Below are positions 1 to 14,688 of a stretch of 64,000 nucleotides of DNA, piece after piece. The stretch comes from Himantopus leucocephalus. Lineage: Eukaryota; Chordata; Aves; Charadriiformes; Recurvirostridae. Under the pieces are notes generated by a model that worked only from the letters and a program-made list of their open reading frames with translations, did no database searches and was not told where the DNA came from. Location: NCBI GenBank assembly GCA_003993805.1, contig RSEF01000005.1:19054045-19118044 (forward strand), in the 5' to 3' direction. Position numbers and translations under genes: made by a program. Within the stretch, counting starts at the first letter, position 1. Each line of letters starts with the position of its first letter.

Positions 1-478
1 TTTTTTTTTTGTTTGGGGTTTTTTGTAACTTATATTTGGTATTTTACTTAAATATTCAGCTTTTTAGAGATACTGGCTGGCTGGGAATCTTGGCTTAAAT
101 TCTAATATAAATGTTTCAAGTGTTCTGGGTTTCAGAGAAATTAAAAAAATGTAACATGAATCCTTAAAAGGCTTAAAAGAAAAGGGCAAAAGGCAATTTA
201 TAAAGTAATTTTAAATCCCCATTTTTAAGCAGATGTTCTTTAGGGAGAAAAGCTGTTTCATGCATGAGCTGCAGTGTCTGGGGCAATGGGACAACATCAT
301 TGTTGGGGTTTAGTAAGACTGGAACAACCACACACTGTTTCAGGCTGTGACTGGCATTAGCAAGATTCACAGTCTTCATTAGGAATCAAAAAAATAATCT
401 TCACTTTGTCCCTCTCAGGAACTTTCTCACGAAAGCACGCCTTGAATAAAGGCTGAGAAAGAGTTTTGGGATCAGGTT

Positions 479-567
479 ACATGTATGTGTGTGCATATGT
501 ATAAACACAGATACATACATACATACATACTTGTATGTGTGTGCATGCAAGTGCATATGTGTGTGTT
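479..567 (+). repeat. TG-rich and (ATAC)5 microsatellite
   Basis: Alternating TGTG/CATATG stretches flank five perfect ATAC units at 511-530. The small open frames over it are low-complexity artefacts. Confidence 0.9.
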
Positions 568-3500
568 ACTAATGTTTTCAGAAATCATGTTTCCTTTTGG
601 AAGATGCAAAGACATGAATAACGCACCCATGGACAAACCAGTAACATATTCTTTACTTCTCAAGCCAAATTTTCCTGGTGATATATAATGAGATTTTACA
701 TACTTTGCGCCTCATTGACTAATTAGATCAATGCAGGCTGCTACTCCCCCTGTCCCTCCCTTTTTATAGTAGGGACTTTCATCGCCTGCAGCTACACAAG
801 TGTGGTTGCTTTTGCCAAATACTTGGAGATACTGCTAATGGCTTCATTTGAACTCCACATTGCTTAGTATGGAGGATGGGGGGTTGTGTATTTTAATCCA
901 TATTGTGATTGCTTTGATGTTGTTTGTAATGTGGAATATGTTTTTATTTATACATATCAGAGTTGTTACAGGAATTTGTGCTTCCCAAAGGATTATATTT
1001 CCACTATCAAACAAACACAGCATATACTTAGAAGAAGGGGGAGGCTAACTAGACGTCAATTTGCCACTCACAAACTACAGTGCTCTTTCACAGTTCTTTC
1101 CATCCATGGATCCAAACACTTTATACAGAAAGTTATCAGTTATCCCCACCTTGCATGCAAGGAAACTGAGTCAGGACATTGCCACACACTGCTGTAGGTC
1201 ACATGGATGGTTAATGCAGCATTTGTAGAGTCACAGGACCCACCGCTGCCTCCAGATTGACACTGCCACCCACACATTTTGAAAATACACACAGGAACCA
1301 CCAGAAATAAGGACCCATAATTTTCACATCCCTGACAGACGGTGCATAAGAGGGCAGAAAGAACAAAGTTGTGGGAAAGGTTTGGCTGACGACATTTTTA
1401 AAAGGAATTAAAAAAATTTAACCAGGGGAGTATGTATGGTTCCTGTTACTCCTCCTACTTCCAAATGCTGAGACCACAAACTACAGCACTACTTTTTTTC
1501 TCCCTTCAGAAGCTCAAAGTCCGTGTACAAATTATTACAGACTCTTGAAATTAGGTGTTTATGCCAGAAGCAAGAATGGAACTGCACCTCTACAATACAG
1601 AAAAATGGTATCTCATTGCTAATCTCCAAGGTCAAGTACTTAGTACCCAAGGTGGAGACGACTGTTCTGGGGAAAAAAATCCTGTCATTAAATGCAGTTT
1701 CTGGCACAGCTCACTTCCATGTAAATTAAAGCCTGAGTACCAGGTCTTACTGTATGAAAGCCTGGAAGACAAATCTGTCTTGCCAAAGTGAGTTTTGCCT
1801 CCCAGTGGTCATTTTGAGAGTGCTGCAGGGGCTTTTATCACTTCAGTTTCACGAATTCCTCTTAGCCTCATTTAAACATTTAATTTTAACATGAGGGTCT
1901 TTTAAAATTACAAAATCTGCCCACTTGCAATGGGAGAACATTTCAGAGCACTTTGTGGACTCTCCAGAGCTTCTTTTTCAGAATGGAACTTCTGCCTGGG
2001 GTGTATCTTTTTCTTTTCCTACTTATTCAATGCTTCGTTTTGACAGATATAGTTGTTTATGATCATTATAGTATTCTGGTGGAAAGAAATTACGAGGGTG
2101 ACAGTGGAGGGGAAGGAGAGTGACAGTGTTACAACACTCCAGATCTGGTAGAAAAGGCACCTTTACAGACCTTTCAGGATCTTCTGGAAACAGTCAGTTT
2201 CACTGCAGAACTACAGCAAGGAAAAGGGCTTATAGTTAGTACATGGAGAACCTGGATGCTCCTGGCTGCCAGAACTGCACTCTTGACTCACGAATGTGTG
2301 AGAAAACTGGAGTTTTTCTCTGACCCAGCAACTGGCACATATTCTAAGCACTCTTTAGACACTAAGTACACTGCTACAATCGCTCAATTTATTTAAGGAA
2401 TGCAAACTCCATCTAAATAAAATCTCTCAGTACTGCTGCTGGACAGGACTAAACTGTATCACTCTCCTATGACTCAACTGACCAAGATGAGGTGGCACTG
2501 CACCTCACTGGAGCAGAGGGTAACAACAGACGGACACTCACCCAGCCTGGCATGCCTGGCGCTGCGATAACCCCAGCTGAGCACATAGGGTCTTACCTGC
2601 TATAGAGAATGAATTAAGGCCATGTCTGAGCCTTAGTTCCCACCTCACAGTCAGCAAGGATAGCAAGTCGGGTCACAAGGCTGCTGCAGAGAACCCTGTG
2701 TGTCAGCAGAGGTACAGACTCATGGAGGACCTCTCCCGCTCATTTTATTAAACACGGCTGAAAACTAGAGAGAGTAATCTAAACAGACCAAAATAATTAA
2801 TTTTCTACTCTGAGTTACTGGGTTGACATAAAAGGACAACAACCATTCCATGCATCTATTGGAAATGTATGCTTTTTTTGAGCCTGAGGACACGGGAGGA
2901 GGCAGCCAGTGTGACTACAAAAATACCAGTTTCCTGTTTAAATTTGGGACCGTATTTAGACTTGATGGCTTATCGTTTGAGAGGTTTCTCTGGATAGAGG
3001 GAAGGTTTGGTTGTTTGTTTGTATTAGGCATAAATAAGGCAGTTTCCTGATTGAGGTCCCAGTGTTTATATTTGTCAATTTTATGCCGACTGGGAGTAAA
3101 AAAATCAAATAATTTACTCAAACACTGCCTGTGGCGATTTTTTTCAGTACATCAAATCCCAATTCCTTTTTAAAAAGAATTGGTCATTTCCACACAAAAA
3201 TATTTCAAATTTTTGGAATGCCTGGACTATGCAGCTGTTACATAGTAAACTATTAGATACTCAAAGAAGTTTCTCTCAAAAAGGAAGCTGAAGATGGTTT
3301 GATCAGAAATAGGAGACTTCCTATGACCTTCCACTGCCTGTATCTTAGTGATGATGTGTGAGTTCCAACTGTATATTCAACACGAGACTTTTACCTGCCC
3401 CTTGACTGTGAACTGTTGGCACTGCCCATTCAGTTGGTTCTCTAAGGAACTGTCAAAAGCAGCTGTAACACAGGGAAAAAAATACTTGCAAAAATCTAGG

Positions 3501-6500
3501 GTGAAAACTTTCACCCACTTATTTGGAAGGACAGCAGGGTGAGAAGTTTACAAGCAACATGCCTTTGGCTTGTCTAGTACTCACCTCTCCAAAGCAGAAG
3601 AAATCTGAGAACTTACAGAGATTAATTTCATTTCACTCTTTGCTGGGGTCTCTAATGGAGAAGCTCTAGTCCATTTACTTTAAAGCACCAAGGCTGAAAA
3701 AGACAGCGGTTCTCAAGTTGATTCACCAACAGATTAGTTGCTCAAGGACTCAAAGAAGGGCAAAGACCTGGATGTTATCAGAATAAACTGTTTGAGCCTT
3801 ATCTGCTGACGTAAACTTCTCAGATGTTAACACAGTATATAGATGCCTAGGACCTCTTCGCTCTGTCCATGTCTCTCCTCCAAATGCTTGTGTCAGCATG
3901 GAAAAAGTGAAAAACAAAGCACATTTGTACCAAGTTTAATTTGGAGAAAAATAAATTACCTCAACTGTTCTGGCATTCATTCATAGCACAAGGTATCCCA
4001 CTCCACTTTGGAGACTGATATGCTTAAGAAGCTAGTCTGTTAATCCAAAACCAAACTATTTGTGTTTTATTATCAGTCTGTGACAGCAAATTACCTTTGA
4101 TCTCAGCACATCTTCCCCCTCCCAAATGTCATTGGCAATCTTTTCTCTTTTGAGAACCATTTGCTATTTGTTTTCAACTTCCTTCACAAAATCTAAGCAA
4201 GCTGTGATATTCACCAACAAAAACAACTTTAACTTTGCATTGACAAAGCTGTCGTGCTACTGGGTGCCCTATTACGATCACAAGTTCAAACTTTCAAAAG
4301 CTAGGAAATAGAGAATGAAGACACAAACTGATGCAACCTTTACTTTGTTCTTAAAAATGGTCAGTAAGAGCTAGCATTGATTTCCATACATTGTAGCATG
4401 ATCAACAGGTTACTGGTAAGTATGAAAATGAAGGAAAAGAAGGCCAGTTATCTTGTAGATCCTTCCCATCTCAGAAGTAGAAGACAACAAAAAACATGGA
4501 TGAGAAGCTCTTGACTACACAAGGGTGGCATCGAGTGCACTGGTTCTGCGGAACAAATGCGATTCCTCCTCCCTGTGAACTGTCTCCATAGCAGGAACGA
4601 CCAGGTGACCGACAAGGCAGAACTGTCGTGAGGGCATTAAGCTCACACCAAAAGGAGATCCTGTTAATCCATAAGCACCATACAAAGTCTCCAGACCCAC
4701 ATTCCATAATGCCATGAATGCGAAGCGTCAAAGACAAGGAGGAAAAGATGTAAATTCTGCTGCCTGTATGGCCATGCCAGAAACCTGTTGATAAAACAGG
4801 ACAACAGGCAAATGCTTGTACCAAGAACAATTTTGACATTTGGTCTACTACTGAATCCTCAAAGGCAGATGCACAAGATCAGAGCATTAAAACCATAAGA
4901 CAAACCATAGGGGGGAAAGAGTAGAGGCCAAAGGAGAGGCAGTGGCACTCCACAAAGATGCCTAGAATCTCCCCATTTCCTGGCATCAGTAAGTTTGCAT
5001 TTATGTAGCATTTCACAAACCTTAAATTAGTAAGGCCTCAACAAGCTGGAAAACAATAACCTTCCTCCCCTTCAGGGGCACATGACATTGAAACACCCAA
5101 CCCAACGTCTTACAGCACGTCAGTACAAGTACAACCCACTTTTGTCCCCTGGGGATCTACTTTATACTGGAAGATTTCCCCATACAACTCTGCCAGAAAC
5201 ACCCACTAGCAGAGGAACATCTCATACCAAAGGAAGGAGGGTTGGTGCTCTCTGGATGACATAGGCACTATGAGCAAATGGCCTTCACAGCTCCAGCATA
5301 GGCTGAGGAGTCTGACTTCTTCCACGCACCTAACCCTCCCACCTCTTAGATCTGGCCTGAGTCCCAAATCTAACTGCCTCCAGGCAGTTCACTTAACTGA
5401 AACATGTCTCAATTTAATCATCTGTAACGTGAAGGGCAATGATGCTCCCTGCAAGAGCTCTTCATCTTTCTAGAAGTGGGTGGCGCAAAGTTCAATCTTT
5501 CTCTAAAAGGACAGTACTCATGTTTCACTGCCTGACAGGATGGTCTTGAAAAGTCGCTGAAAAACATAGTATCTCCCTAGGGGAGCAAACCCAAGGCTAG
5601 GCCGTATTAAACCTCTGCTAGGCCATCAGAATGCAACCAACCTTTAAGAAAAAAACAAAAACAAAAACAACAAACCCAAGAGTTTTGTAATTACTACTCT
5701 GGAAGAATCTTCAGAACGTCCTGGTTCTGACCTCTATCACCTCCCAGATTCCCCGTGGAACCTGGCATTAATTGCTCATTCTTCTTGTGCCCAACATTTC
5801 CAAATGACCTTAGGCTGGCCCTTGCCATTCTAGAGTAGGAGTTCAGCAGGGAAAAGTACATCTCTTGTATCAGTATGGACTACCAAAAATGGTATCTCTG
5901 AAGCACGGCGAAGTCTTCAGGAGTAACTTACAATCTAAGCATGAATTCACAGGCATGAGGTTTCCCAGCTGCAGTGATTTCTACACAAGCTGTCACAGGT
6001 AGTGACAAGTTGGGTGTCGAAAATTTGCTTAAGTTGACGTTATTTTTGTGGGTGCTCTGCAAACAAACCCAAGCAACTCTCTTTTTAATGCTCATGACAA
6101 GTACTTCACTTATCCTTTAACAAAGACACACATTTCTGTGCTTTCAGTCCAGGCCCTGCTTCATGTTGCTACATGCAGGTAGTACCAGCTCTACATTCAG
6201 CTGCCGGCTGCAGCTTCTCTTTTAAGCATTTTTATTAATTTGATTTAATAATATGCCACCCATTAATATTCTGTTCTGACAACAGACTTGGGTAGTTGGA
6301 TTATTTCCAGCGAGTATGAATCTGCACCAGCAAATCCAGTGTTCAGAAACAGTTATTCAGTAAGAACAGGTAATATTTAGATTATCCTATGCTGCTATAT
6401 GATGGCACCATTTATCAGTGGAAAGCAGAGAACTATTTTTGCCAAAAAGAAACATAACTGCTTTGCTTTCCAAAGGAAAAAAAAAACAACCCACACACCC

Positions 6501-7990
6501 CTTAAAATCACCAACTCATTAAATGGTTCATAGACTTCAATCTCAAAACCATTTAAGAAAATGGGGTCCACTGTTCATTCATACACATTTCTCCATACTG
6601 AGCTCCCTCTAGTTGCACTGAAGAGGACTAATCAGCATGCCACGGGCAAAGTGGATGACACCAATATTGCCACAAAGACACATGGCTCCCAGTTCTATAG
6701 AATGGTAAGAGTAAGAGGATCATAGCCTGGACAGCAAGTTCTAGAGGACATTCTAGAGAATATTCCTTCCTAACCCCAGATCCTTATGACTCTGCACATA
6801 CACACAAGACACACCAAGTACCTATTAAGAAAGGATTTTCTGCATCACCTCAGACCACTGATTCAGTGTCATACCCCCAGATGTGGCCAAGCTGAATAGG
6901 TCTTCTCAGTTATATATGAGACACAGAAACCTTCTGACTCCAACAGGCATGCGGCTGGAGCCCAGAGCCATGAGACTTAACAATAATGTTACAATGCTAC
7001 CTCATGAGGTTAGACTGAAGAACAGTAAAGCAAAGAAAAAAAAAATGAACATAAAGAAGAATCCAGTAAAAGCAGTAATTAAAGTAAAAGCAAGGTTTTT
7101 ATTTGTACCTTACATCACCAGAAAAGGCAACTACATAGCTATTATTGGTCACAGATAGCACAGAATTTGGATGTGACATTTGGACAACGGACAACATCCA
7201 TTGCTTCTGGGTTAGGAAAACCTCACATGACAAAAGCACAGAGGAACCTGAGGAGGTGAACTAGAAGACTGACTATCCACACTCTTTGAGCACAATTTGC
7301 AAAAAAACCCCTTATTGCTATCAGAGTAAGGGGAGGGAGGCCTCAAACCAAACCAGATCTTTCACCATAGACATTGGTGAAATTGATGTATTGATTTTTT
7401 TAATTCTTAATGATTATCTGACAAATTGAAGATCCATTCTGAGATGTTTTCAAGAGACAAGGGGTTTGAGTGGGAACTTTCCTCGTGTAGATCTATGCTA
7501 ACTGCTTGGAGCTAAACCAGAAGAACTCATGACAGAAACAGAAGATGACAACAGGTAGCTGGCTCTACAACTTTGCTGCTTTAACCAGCTTGATAAGGAG
7601 AAGCCCCAGGGGAGGGAAACAAAAACCAGTTCTGCTCTCCTAGAAACAGATCTCACCTGCATTCTCTCCAAGGACGCAGCTTTCATCACTAGTGGTTTCT
7701 AAAGCAGAGGGGCTGTCCTGTGCTTTACCTGCTAGGTGAGAGCAATGGGGTTTTCAGGCATTCAAAATAAGACTAAAATGTTAATATGACAGAAAGGAGG
7801 CAAGTTTTATTTTTGAAGCAACTACCTAGGTTCTAATGATGTCCTTCCTGGAAAGTTTCTTCTTGCCTTAAATCTACCAAAAACGTTTGAAATTTTAACA
7901 AGGAATAAAACCAGACCTATAGCTATAAGAAAGGTGCACTCTGTGCTTGCCATCCATTTTGCCAATTGTAATGTTTCACTTTTCAACAGG

Positions 7991-8057
7991 ATATACATAT
8001 ATAATTATTAAATATACATATATATAAACATATACAAATACATAAACACGATATATA
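7991..8057 (+). repeat. AT-rich low-complexity repeat
   Basis: ATATACATATATA-type alternation covers about 65 bases, with no other feature. Confidence 0.85.
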
Positions 8058-9385
8058 AAAAAGATCTTACCGATAAGTTAAAAAAATACATGATCCAAAA
8101 TTTCATATAATGATGAACTACTGGGCAACATAATTAAAAATAAGCGAGTATGATATTTGGTCTAAGAAAAACTGCATGTATATTTTTTAGCTAGAAAATA
8201 ACTTTAAGTCAAGTGAAGAACTCAAAGGAAACTCAGATGAATAACTGGCAAAATATGATCTGAGCAATTGCTTGTCTTTCTAAACTAAGAGCTCTGCTAA
8301 ACGAGATTTATAAAGGTAAAACATCCCATGAAGCAAGTCACTTCAAATTAAGAGGCAGGAAAAAAATTACTATAAAAATGTGAGCTAAGATGGGAATAGT
8401 AGCAGACAAATTTTACAACTGTGAGTGGATGGTAGGTGACATCCACAAAGTGGCTTTAAATGTTGGACAAAAGTCACTGGAGGCATGGCAAGATGAAAAA
8501 CAGCCCAATGTGTTTGTACAATTGCTCACAAGATGCTCATGAGGGAAAGGCAAAAGGCAACAGAAATACCTACACCAGCTGCAAATGCAAAAGGACAGCA
8601 GGGGCCCATCGTAGGTGAAGTCAGTGACACAATAAAAGGTGACAAGGAAAACATACAGTGCCCCAGACAGAAACAAGCATGCAGACAAAATGTAAAATGA
8701 CAAGGCTAATAAAGATGTCCCAATAGTCAGGATCAAGAGAAGGAAATGACCAACTTGAACACATTTCTCTATATAAAGTTTGTTATTCATGTGTCCAGCT
8801 ATGAAAAATCCTATTAAGACTGACATTGACCGTCAGTTTTAAGTTAAGAAAATTACAATTTAGAAAACTATGAAGATATTAAATATTATAGAAGCTTTTC
8901 TCTCCTTATCCTGCTTGGCGACCTCTTAAGATCTGCTTTCCTGGGCTTGCTGAAAAGCACATTTCTTTTTCTGCTTCTTTCCCCTTTTATTAGAAATATG
9001 AACAGCAACTTCATATTACTTCCTTTATTTCCTGTCTGTTCTCTGTTGATCTCATTTTTACATTAGTATTACTGCAAAAAACACTGCAAACCATGCACAG
9101 GCTAAGCTTTAAAAAACTAAGGTGGGTATTTGTCAACCTTTTAATTCCTCTGTTAAAAAAACCAAAAAACCACAACCCACACAACTAGGAATCCATCAGT
9201 AATGGAAAGAGAAATTCAAGGAATCTATAGACCCATTCTTTAAAAACTACGAACAGGGAAAAGAAGACTCAATGAAGAAGGCTGCCCTTGCTAGTTTTTT
9301 GAAGGCAGAAAAAAATGTGAAACAAAAAGTCTGAGAAGAAAATTAGACGCAGCTTTCAAAATAGCACCACACAAAATACCACTGT

Positions 9386-9491
9386 NGGGGGGGGGGGGGG
9401 GGGGGGCAGGGAGGGAGGAAGAGAAAAAAGGAGAGAGAAAAAAGAAAAAAAGGGGAAAATAAAACAAAAAAGGGAAAAAAAGGAAAAAAGA
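9386..9491 (+). repeat. Poly-G run followed by a polypurine tract
   Basis: A single N is followed by 20 consecutive G (9387-9406). After that comes about 85 bases of almost pure purine with G runs and A runs, such as GGGAGGGAGGAAGAG and AAAAAAGGGAAAAAAAGG. The sequence can form G-quadruplex or triplex DNA. The N suggests that the run length is not resolved. Confidence 0.95.
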
Positions 9492-10375
9492 CAATCCAAC
9501 TGCTTGAGTGCTAGGATCTTTAATATTGCCAGCTCACAAACCCGTCAAACATTTTCCTCCCATCTACTACACTTCCTTCCTTAATACTACAATCCATCTG
9601 AAAAGGGGAGGCAGAAGAAAACTGATTGCACTTAATTTGCATAAGTGCACAACACAAGAGATTTATGAGCATTGTTTAACAGCCAAATCAGCCAAACAAA
9701 TTGTCTGCAGAACTGCAACAGTAAGCTGTTGGGGTTCTTACCATTGGCAACATCACAAGTGTGTTGGGAGAATCAAATCTTTTATTATAAAAATCAATCA
9801 CAATTCCCATTGTGTTCCTCAGTCCCTAAATAAAACCCCCCCAAAATGAGTGCTGCTAAGTTAGCCTTCTCACTGAAGAATGACTACCAGATAAAAAAGG
9901 AGCCGACAGCTGGCCCAGAGCCAAAAAGAAAGTTTTCAGGCACAAAAACTGCCGAGAACAACGTTTGTTCTGCGCTCAGTAATTTTTTTTACATGCAACT
10001 CTGTACAGACAAGACAGACATATCTGGTGACATGGCTAAGAATATGCATTTATGATGGAGGATACTGCCTTTTAAAAAGAGAAATAAATTAGAGAGTAAC
10101 ACCTTCTTATGCAAGCTGCAAGGAGAAGAATTCCTAGAGAAATTCAATTCAGCACAAGGAACAAAGTTTCTTTCAAAAAGTCACCCTCTAACTGGGAAGG
10201 GCGCTTCTTTGCAGGGAGTCTGAACTGAGAAATATGCAGCTCCTTGCTTTCTATTTATAGTCATTCAGGCAGTGAATAGTCTCATTCCAAATGCCACAAG
10301 GCATACTCACAACCTTTTATTCCAGAGACCTGATTTGTGTNCTCTTTCCTCTCCCTGTAAATAGGAGCTGTATTC

Positions 10376-10421
10376 AGGAAAAAAAGAAAAAAAAAAAAAG
10401 AGGGGGAGGGAGAGAGAGAAA
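10376..10421 (+). repeat. Polypurine tract
   Basis: This is 46 bases of uninterrupted purine: A-rich, then GAGGGGGAGGGAGAGAGAGA. It is a second such tract within 1 kb of the poly-G run. An unresolved N at 10341 lies close by. Confidence 0.9.
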
Positions 10422-12783
10422 TGGCAACGCAACATGCAACAGAAACACCTTTTTTTCCCAACTTTTCCTTTATGAAGCTGGTGCTGGAGAGTGTGGAAAA
10501 GAGCAGGTTTTTTTAGAAACTTCCTTATGGGAAGGAAAAAAGTATGAGCTTTGGAAGCGCATGAATTTTTATTCATTAACACTGAATACCAGTTGCCCTG
10601 CAATTTAAGCAAGTCTGGGGGACAGAGGAAAAGGAGTGAGGGGTGAGAGCATTTCAATTACTTGGCTTTGAAGGACCCTTCTGAATGAGAAAGAGACAGA
10701 AAACACTTGTCAAATGCAAGTTCAAGTGAAAGCCACTTCTGCCAATGAAGTGTGCAGATGGCTGTGGGGGTTCCACTGAACCCTAACTGGGCCTCTATTA
10801 TGTCTTTATTGCTCACAAAAAGGCAAGGGTCACCTTCAGTTTAGAATAAGTTAGCATCCTTTCCCACAGAATGACTCTAGTCAATCAAGCCAAGCAAAGG
10901 AAGTCTTCCTTTGAGTGACTGCTATCCCATCAGCGCACTGAAGAATTTTTAGAAAGGCTAAATAGACACAAAAACCTTTGGTCTCATCTACACTACTGAC
11001 ATTTACCAGAAAAATTTCCCACCGTTGCAGGCAATCTTGGGAGAACTAGAGTAGGTGGCTGTCATGTATGTCTGCTAGATTTCTTTCTCGTTAGGGCCAG
11101 ATGACACAAGTCTAAAAATGGTACTAACAGCTTTCAAAATTTCACTAATAAGACGTGGCACAAAAAGCAAGTTCTACACCTCTATTTTTAATGTGTTCTT
11201 CAGAAACACAGGAACACCACCAGGCCAGCCCATCACATCAGGTCTCCTGTTTCTAACAGCATCCAGGTTCACGTTTGACAACCAAAGGTCGCAGAAATTT
11301 CTGCAGATAGGCACCCGCAGTACCACAACCTGCCCTCCCAGCGTTGCTCAACACAATCCAGCCAGTCCTTTCCAACATTATCTTCTGTGGTGCTGTGAAA
11401 TACCATCACTAATGCAGAACCCTTTAAAAAACCAACAAAGTTGAAATAGAAGACTGCTAGAATTTATGTTTGTGGCACAAAACTCTGTATTCTTCATTTG
11501 AAAAGCTCACACCTAAGATCAGTAAACACCAAGAAGGGTCCACTGTCCTCCCCAGCGTGTTCAAAGGATTACATACAAGAAGGAGAGTTCCAAACACTGG
11601 AAGGTCAAGTATCTCCAATGCTTTCCTTCCAAGACAGCAACAGGAAAATAAGAGCAGGGGAAGGATTTTTTCCCGGTGGAAAGTTAGTTCCCAAACTACA
11701 GTGACAAACCAACCTACCTAATAGGGTACACCACATATTGACACAACTATCCCCAAGTATCAGAGAAACAAGACTCTCTTGACACTGCTGTAATACAATA
11801 TTCATAGGATCACAACTCCTGAGCAGCACAAATCACCTTCCCTGTAGGACAGAGGTAAGCTGTATGGCGAAGTTCAGTATTATTCTTGAAAGAGAGCAGG
11901 AGAAAGTAGGAAAACAAAAGCAAAGAGGGGAATAGTATTTAAATAAAATTCCTTATAGCTACTGGCAAACAATATAGCACGTAACATCGAGACAGTTACT
12001 AAGTTAAAAACTCTCTTAACTGTCCTACCTGCTACTCTGACAAAGAAAATCCAGGTTACTCCAACTTCCACAGAAGCCACCTTTTTCTCAGCAACTGGAA
12101 AAAGACATACATATTCTGCACCAGAAGACAGCAGGTTCTTATAAAGGGGAGCCCATTACCACACTTCGTAGGTACAACTAAATGCAAAATCCATCTTTTA
12201 AATACAATAAGTTGATCCCAACAAGGGAAGTAAAGCAGAATTCTCTCCCTAGCAAGTGGAAAAGGGTGATTTGATATCAGATATCCTAAAATAATTCTTC
12301 AGGGAGAAAGGAGAGCCTCAAGCATGTAAAACTCAAATAATTCTTCAACTTTGTAGTTTAATACATCCTCAGGATTTCCTCTTGATAAATATAGCAAAAG
12401 CTGCACATACAGAAGTAGATCCTGAGCACTCCACAAAAACCAAATTTAGCTGTCTGTCAGTTGCTCGTTTTTTTAAGTTGTCCCTTTAAAAAAAGTAGTA
12501 CAAAACAATATAGACCCCGGAAAATCAACAAGATTGAGAGGTCTTTATGACTATACAGCAACCCTAATAAATCATAAATGGTTGTAGATGAAACTAAGTT
12601 CATACTGGTACATATTCCACTGTGGAAAGACTCAAAGGAGTATTTAAACTGGCAGGTGCCAATCTTTGTGGATTTTTCCCTTCAAAGCTAATGGATACTG
12701 TACCAAGCTGGGCACATAAAAGTTTGGGAGAATCCCTGATCAAAAGCATCCTACGGAGGGTCATTCAATCAAATCATTATTTT

Positions 12784-12898
12784 GGGGATTTCAGCAACCT
12801 AGTCTAGTGGAAGGTGTCCCTGCCCATTACAGAGGGGTTGGAACTAGATGATCTTTAAGGTCCCTTCCAACTCTAACCATTCTATGATTCTATGATTA
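12784..12898 (+). mobile_element. CR1 LINE 3' end fragment
   Basis: This matches the 3' end of avian CR1, with AGCAACCTAGTCTAGTGG, GGAAGGTGTCCCTGCCC and CCCTTCCAACTCTAACC in order. It ends in two copies of ATTCTATG, the characteristic CR1 tail. Only about 115 bases remain, a typical 5'-truncated insertion. It runs opposite to LRP5 transcription. Confidence 0.93.
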
Positions 12899-13595
12899 TT
12901 AAAGAGTTTTCTACTAGTGCATTAAGTGGCATGACTAACACAGGCTGCATCATCTCCTGTATCCTCTACTTGGGACAAGAAGTCCATGCTGTGACTGCTT
13001 CCACACAATGGGGTTTTGCTGCAAGGCTGGTTTTGCTCTACTTCTTTACAGACGAACGTTTCTGTTTACTTATGATGCTGAAGGCAAGGTCAGCTAATAC
13101 GAACCTTGCACTTGGAACAGAGTACTGAAATTCTTGATGTTTTTTAGTTCCTGGAAATTGGGAAAAGAGGGGAGAAGGGGAGGTTAACCCACTATCTCAG
13201 CACAACCCTTAAGAAAAAAAATTATCTTTACTACAGAAAATATTCGCCTTTGTTGTGGAAAATCCATTTATGCTCAAAAGTACCCCAGACAGCAGTCTTC
13301 ACTTCAGAGGTGTAGCTGCCTTTTCCATATGCATGGCCTAAACCATAAAGAAAAGAACCGGAGTACTGAATTTGGTTTGAAGTTATCAGGGAAATCTCAG
13401 CTTAGAGAACTAAGAATGTGCCCATGGCACCACATGCTGCTGAGGAGACATGGTACAATGATTTTGGTCCAGGATGTTTGCCTTGAGGACTGAAGCCTCC
13501 ACACCCCTGTCTACTGGGCACCTGCATTTCAGCCAAAAGGTGATAAAGACAAGACTAACTGAGGCTAGGTCACCATCCACCTGCGGAGGCACCCC

Positions 13596-13620
13596 CCATC
13601 CCATCCCATCCCATCCCACC
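13596..13620 (+). repeat. (CCCAT)n short tandem repeat
   Basis: This holds four successive CATCC units followed by a degenerate one (CACCC). Confidence 0.9.
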
Positions 13621-14688
13621 CGGCAGAAAAAGTTTTACTCAAGACAGCTGAAGAATGGAAAATTATATGTATCTGCAAGAGCACTACTGAACACAGGATG
13701 GAATTGGCCAAAGTTTGTATGTGTGTCCCTTATGCCAAACACTTTCCATTTCAACACTGTCATACCTTTCTCTTGGTCAGGGCTCAGATATAAGTTCACC
13801 CTGTAGCTAACTCAGAATGCTGAAAAGGGAGAGGAGGGAATTCATCTTGATAAGTTTATCTTCTTCCATTCAGTCAATGAGTCTTTCTGCTCTGTGAACA
13901 CTTCCTTACTACACAGCTTAGACCAGAAAGGTGCAACACTTACATTCTCATCAGCAAAAGCATCTCAGAGCTATGCAAACAGCAGGGACGTATACATGGT
14001 TTGCTAGCCCAATTCTGACATGTGCTATTCAACACTACCATATTATATGTCAATATAATATGATATGTATCACTTGAGATATGCAGCACTTGCACCTAGA
14101 AAGGATGTAATTTACAAATGTATCTGAAGCAAAAATTATAGGATATAGTGTATATACGCTTCCTCTAAGGACCACAGTATAAGCTTCAATTAATAATTTA
14201 TTTCTAACAATTACATTAGCTGACATTTTTCTGCCACAGTTCTAACTTTAATCAAATGTTCATGAGAAGTTTCAAAAAAAATCACTGAAATTAAGGCTCC
14301 CTCACTATCATCAATTTAAGTTATTTTATTACTGCAGCTGTGTACTTTGACTACACGTCTATTCTTTAGATCAAGGAGATCCTGTATTTCTTATTTCTAT
14401 ATCCATTTCACTTTTCTGTTATGTTTCAATACAAATATGCAGTGTGGGGAATATTTACATTAACATAAATATAAACAAGGCCTTCTGAAATACACTCATA
14501 TTTACAGAAAAATGATCCTTTGAGTTTTTTATATCTAATTAGCATGTGGTGATAAGTTTAAATTAGTTGTTCTCTCTATGAGATTTGCCTGTTTCAATAA
14601 ATCAGTCCAGAATATCTCCCAAGCAGTTTATTACGCTACATAGTCTTCTTAATCCTTCCATGCAAAATGTCAATGCAAAATGCCAATG

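Noticed and set aside
4471..4839. 122-codon minus-strand open frame
   Set aside because: No recognisable domain, no splice-site pattern or repeat match; treated as chance.
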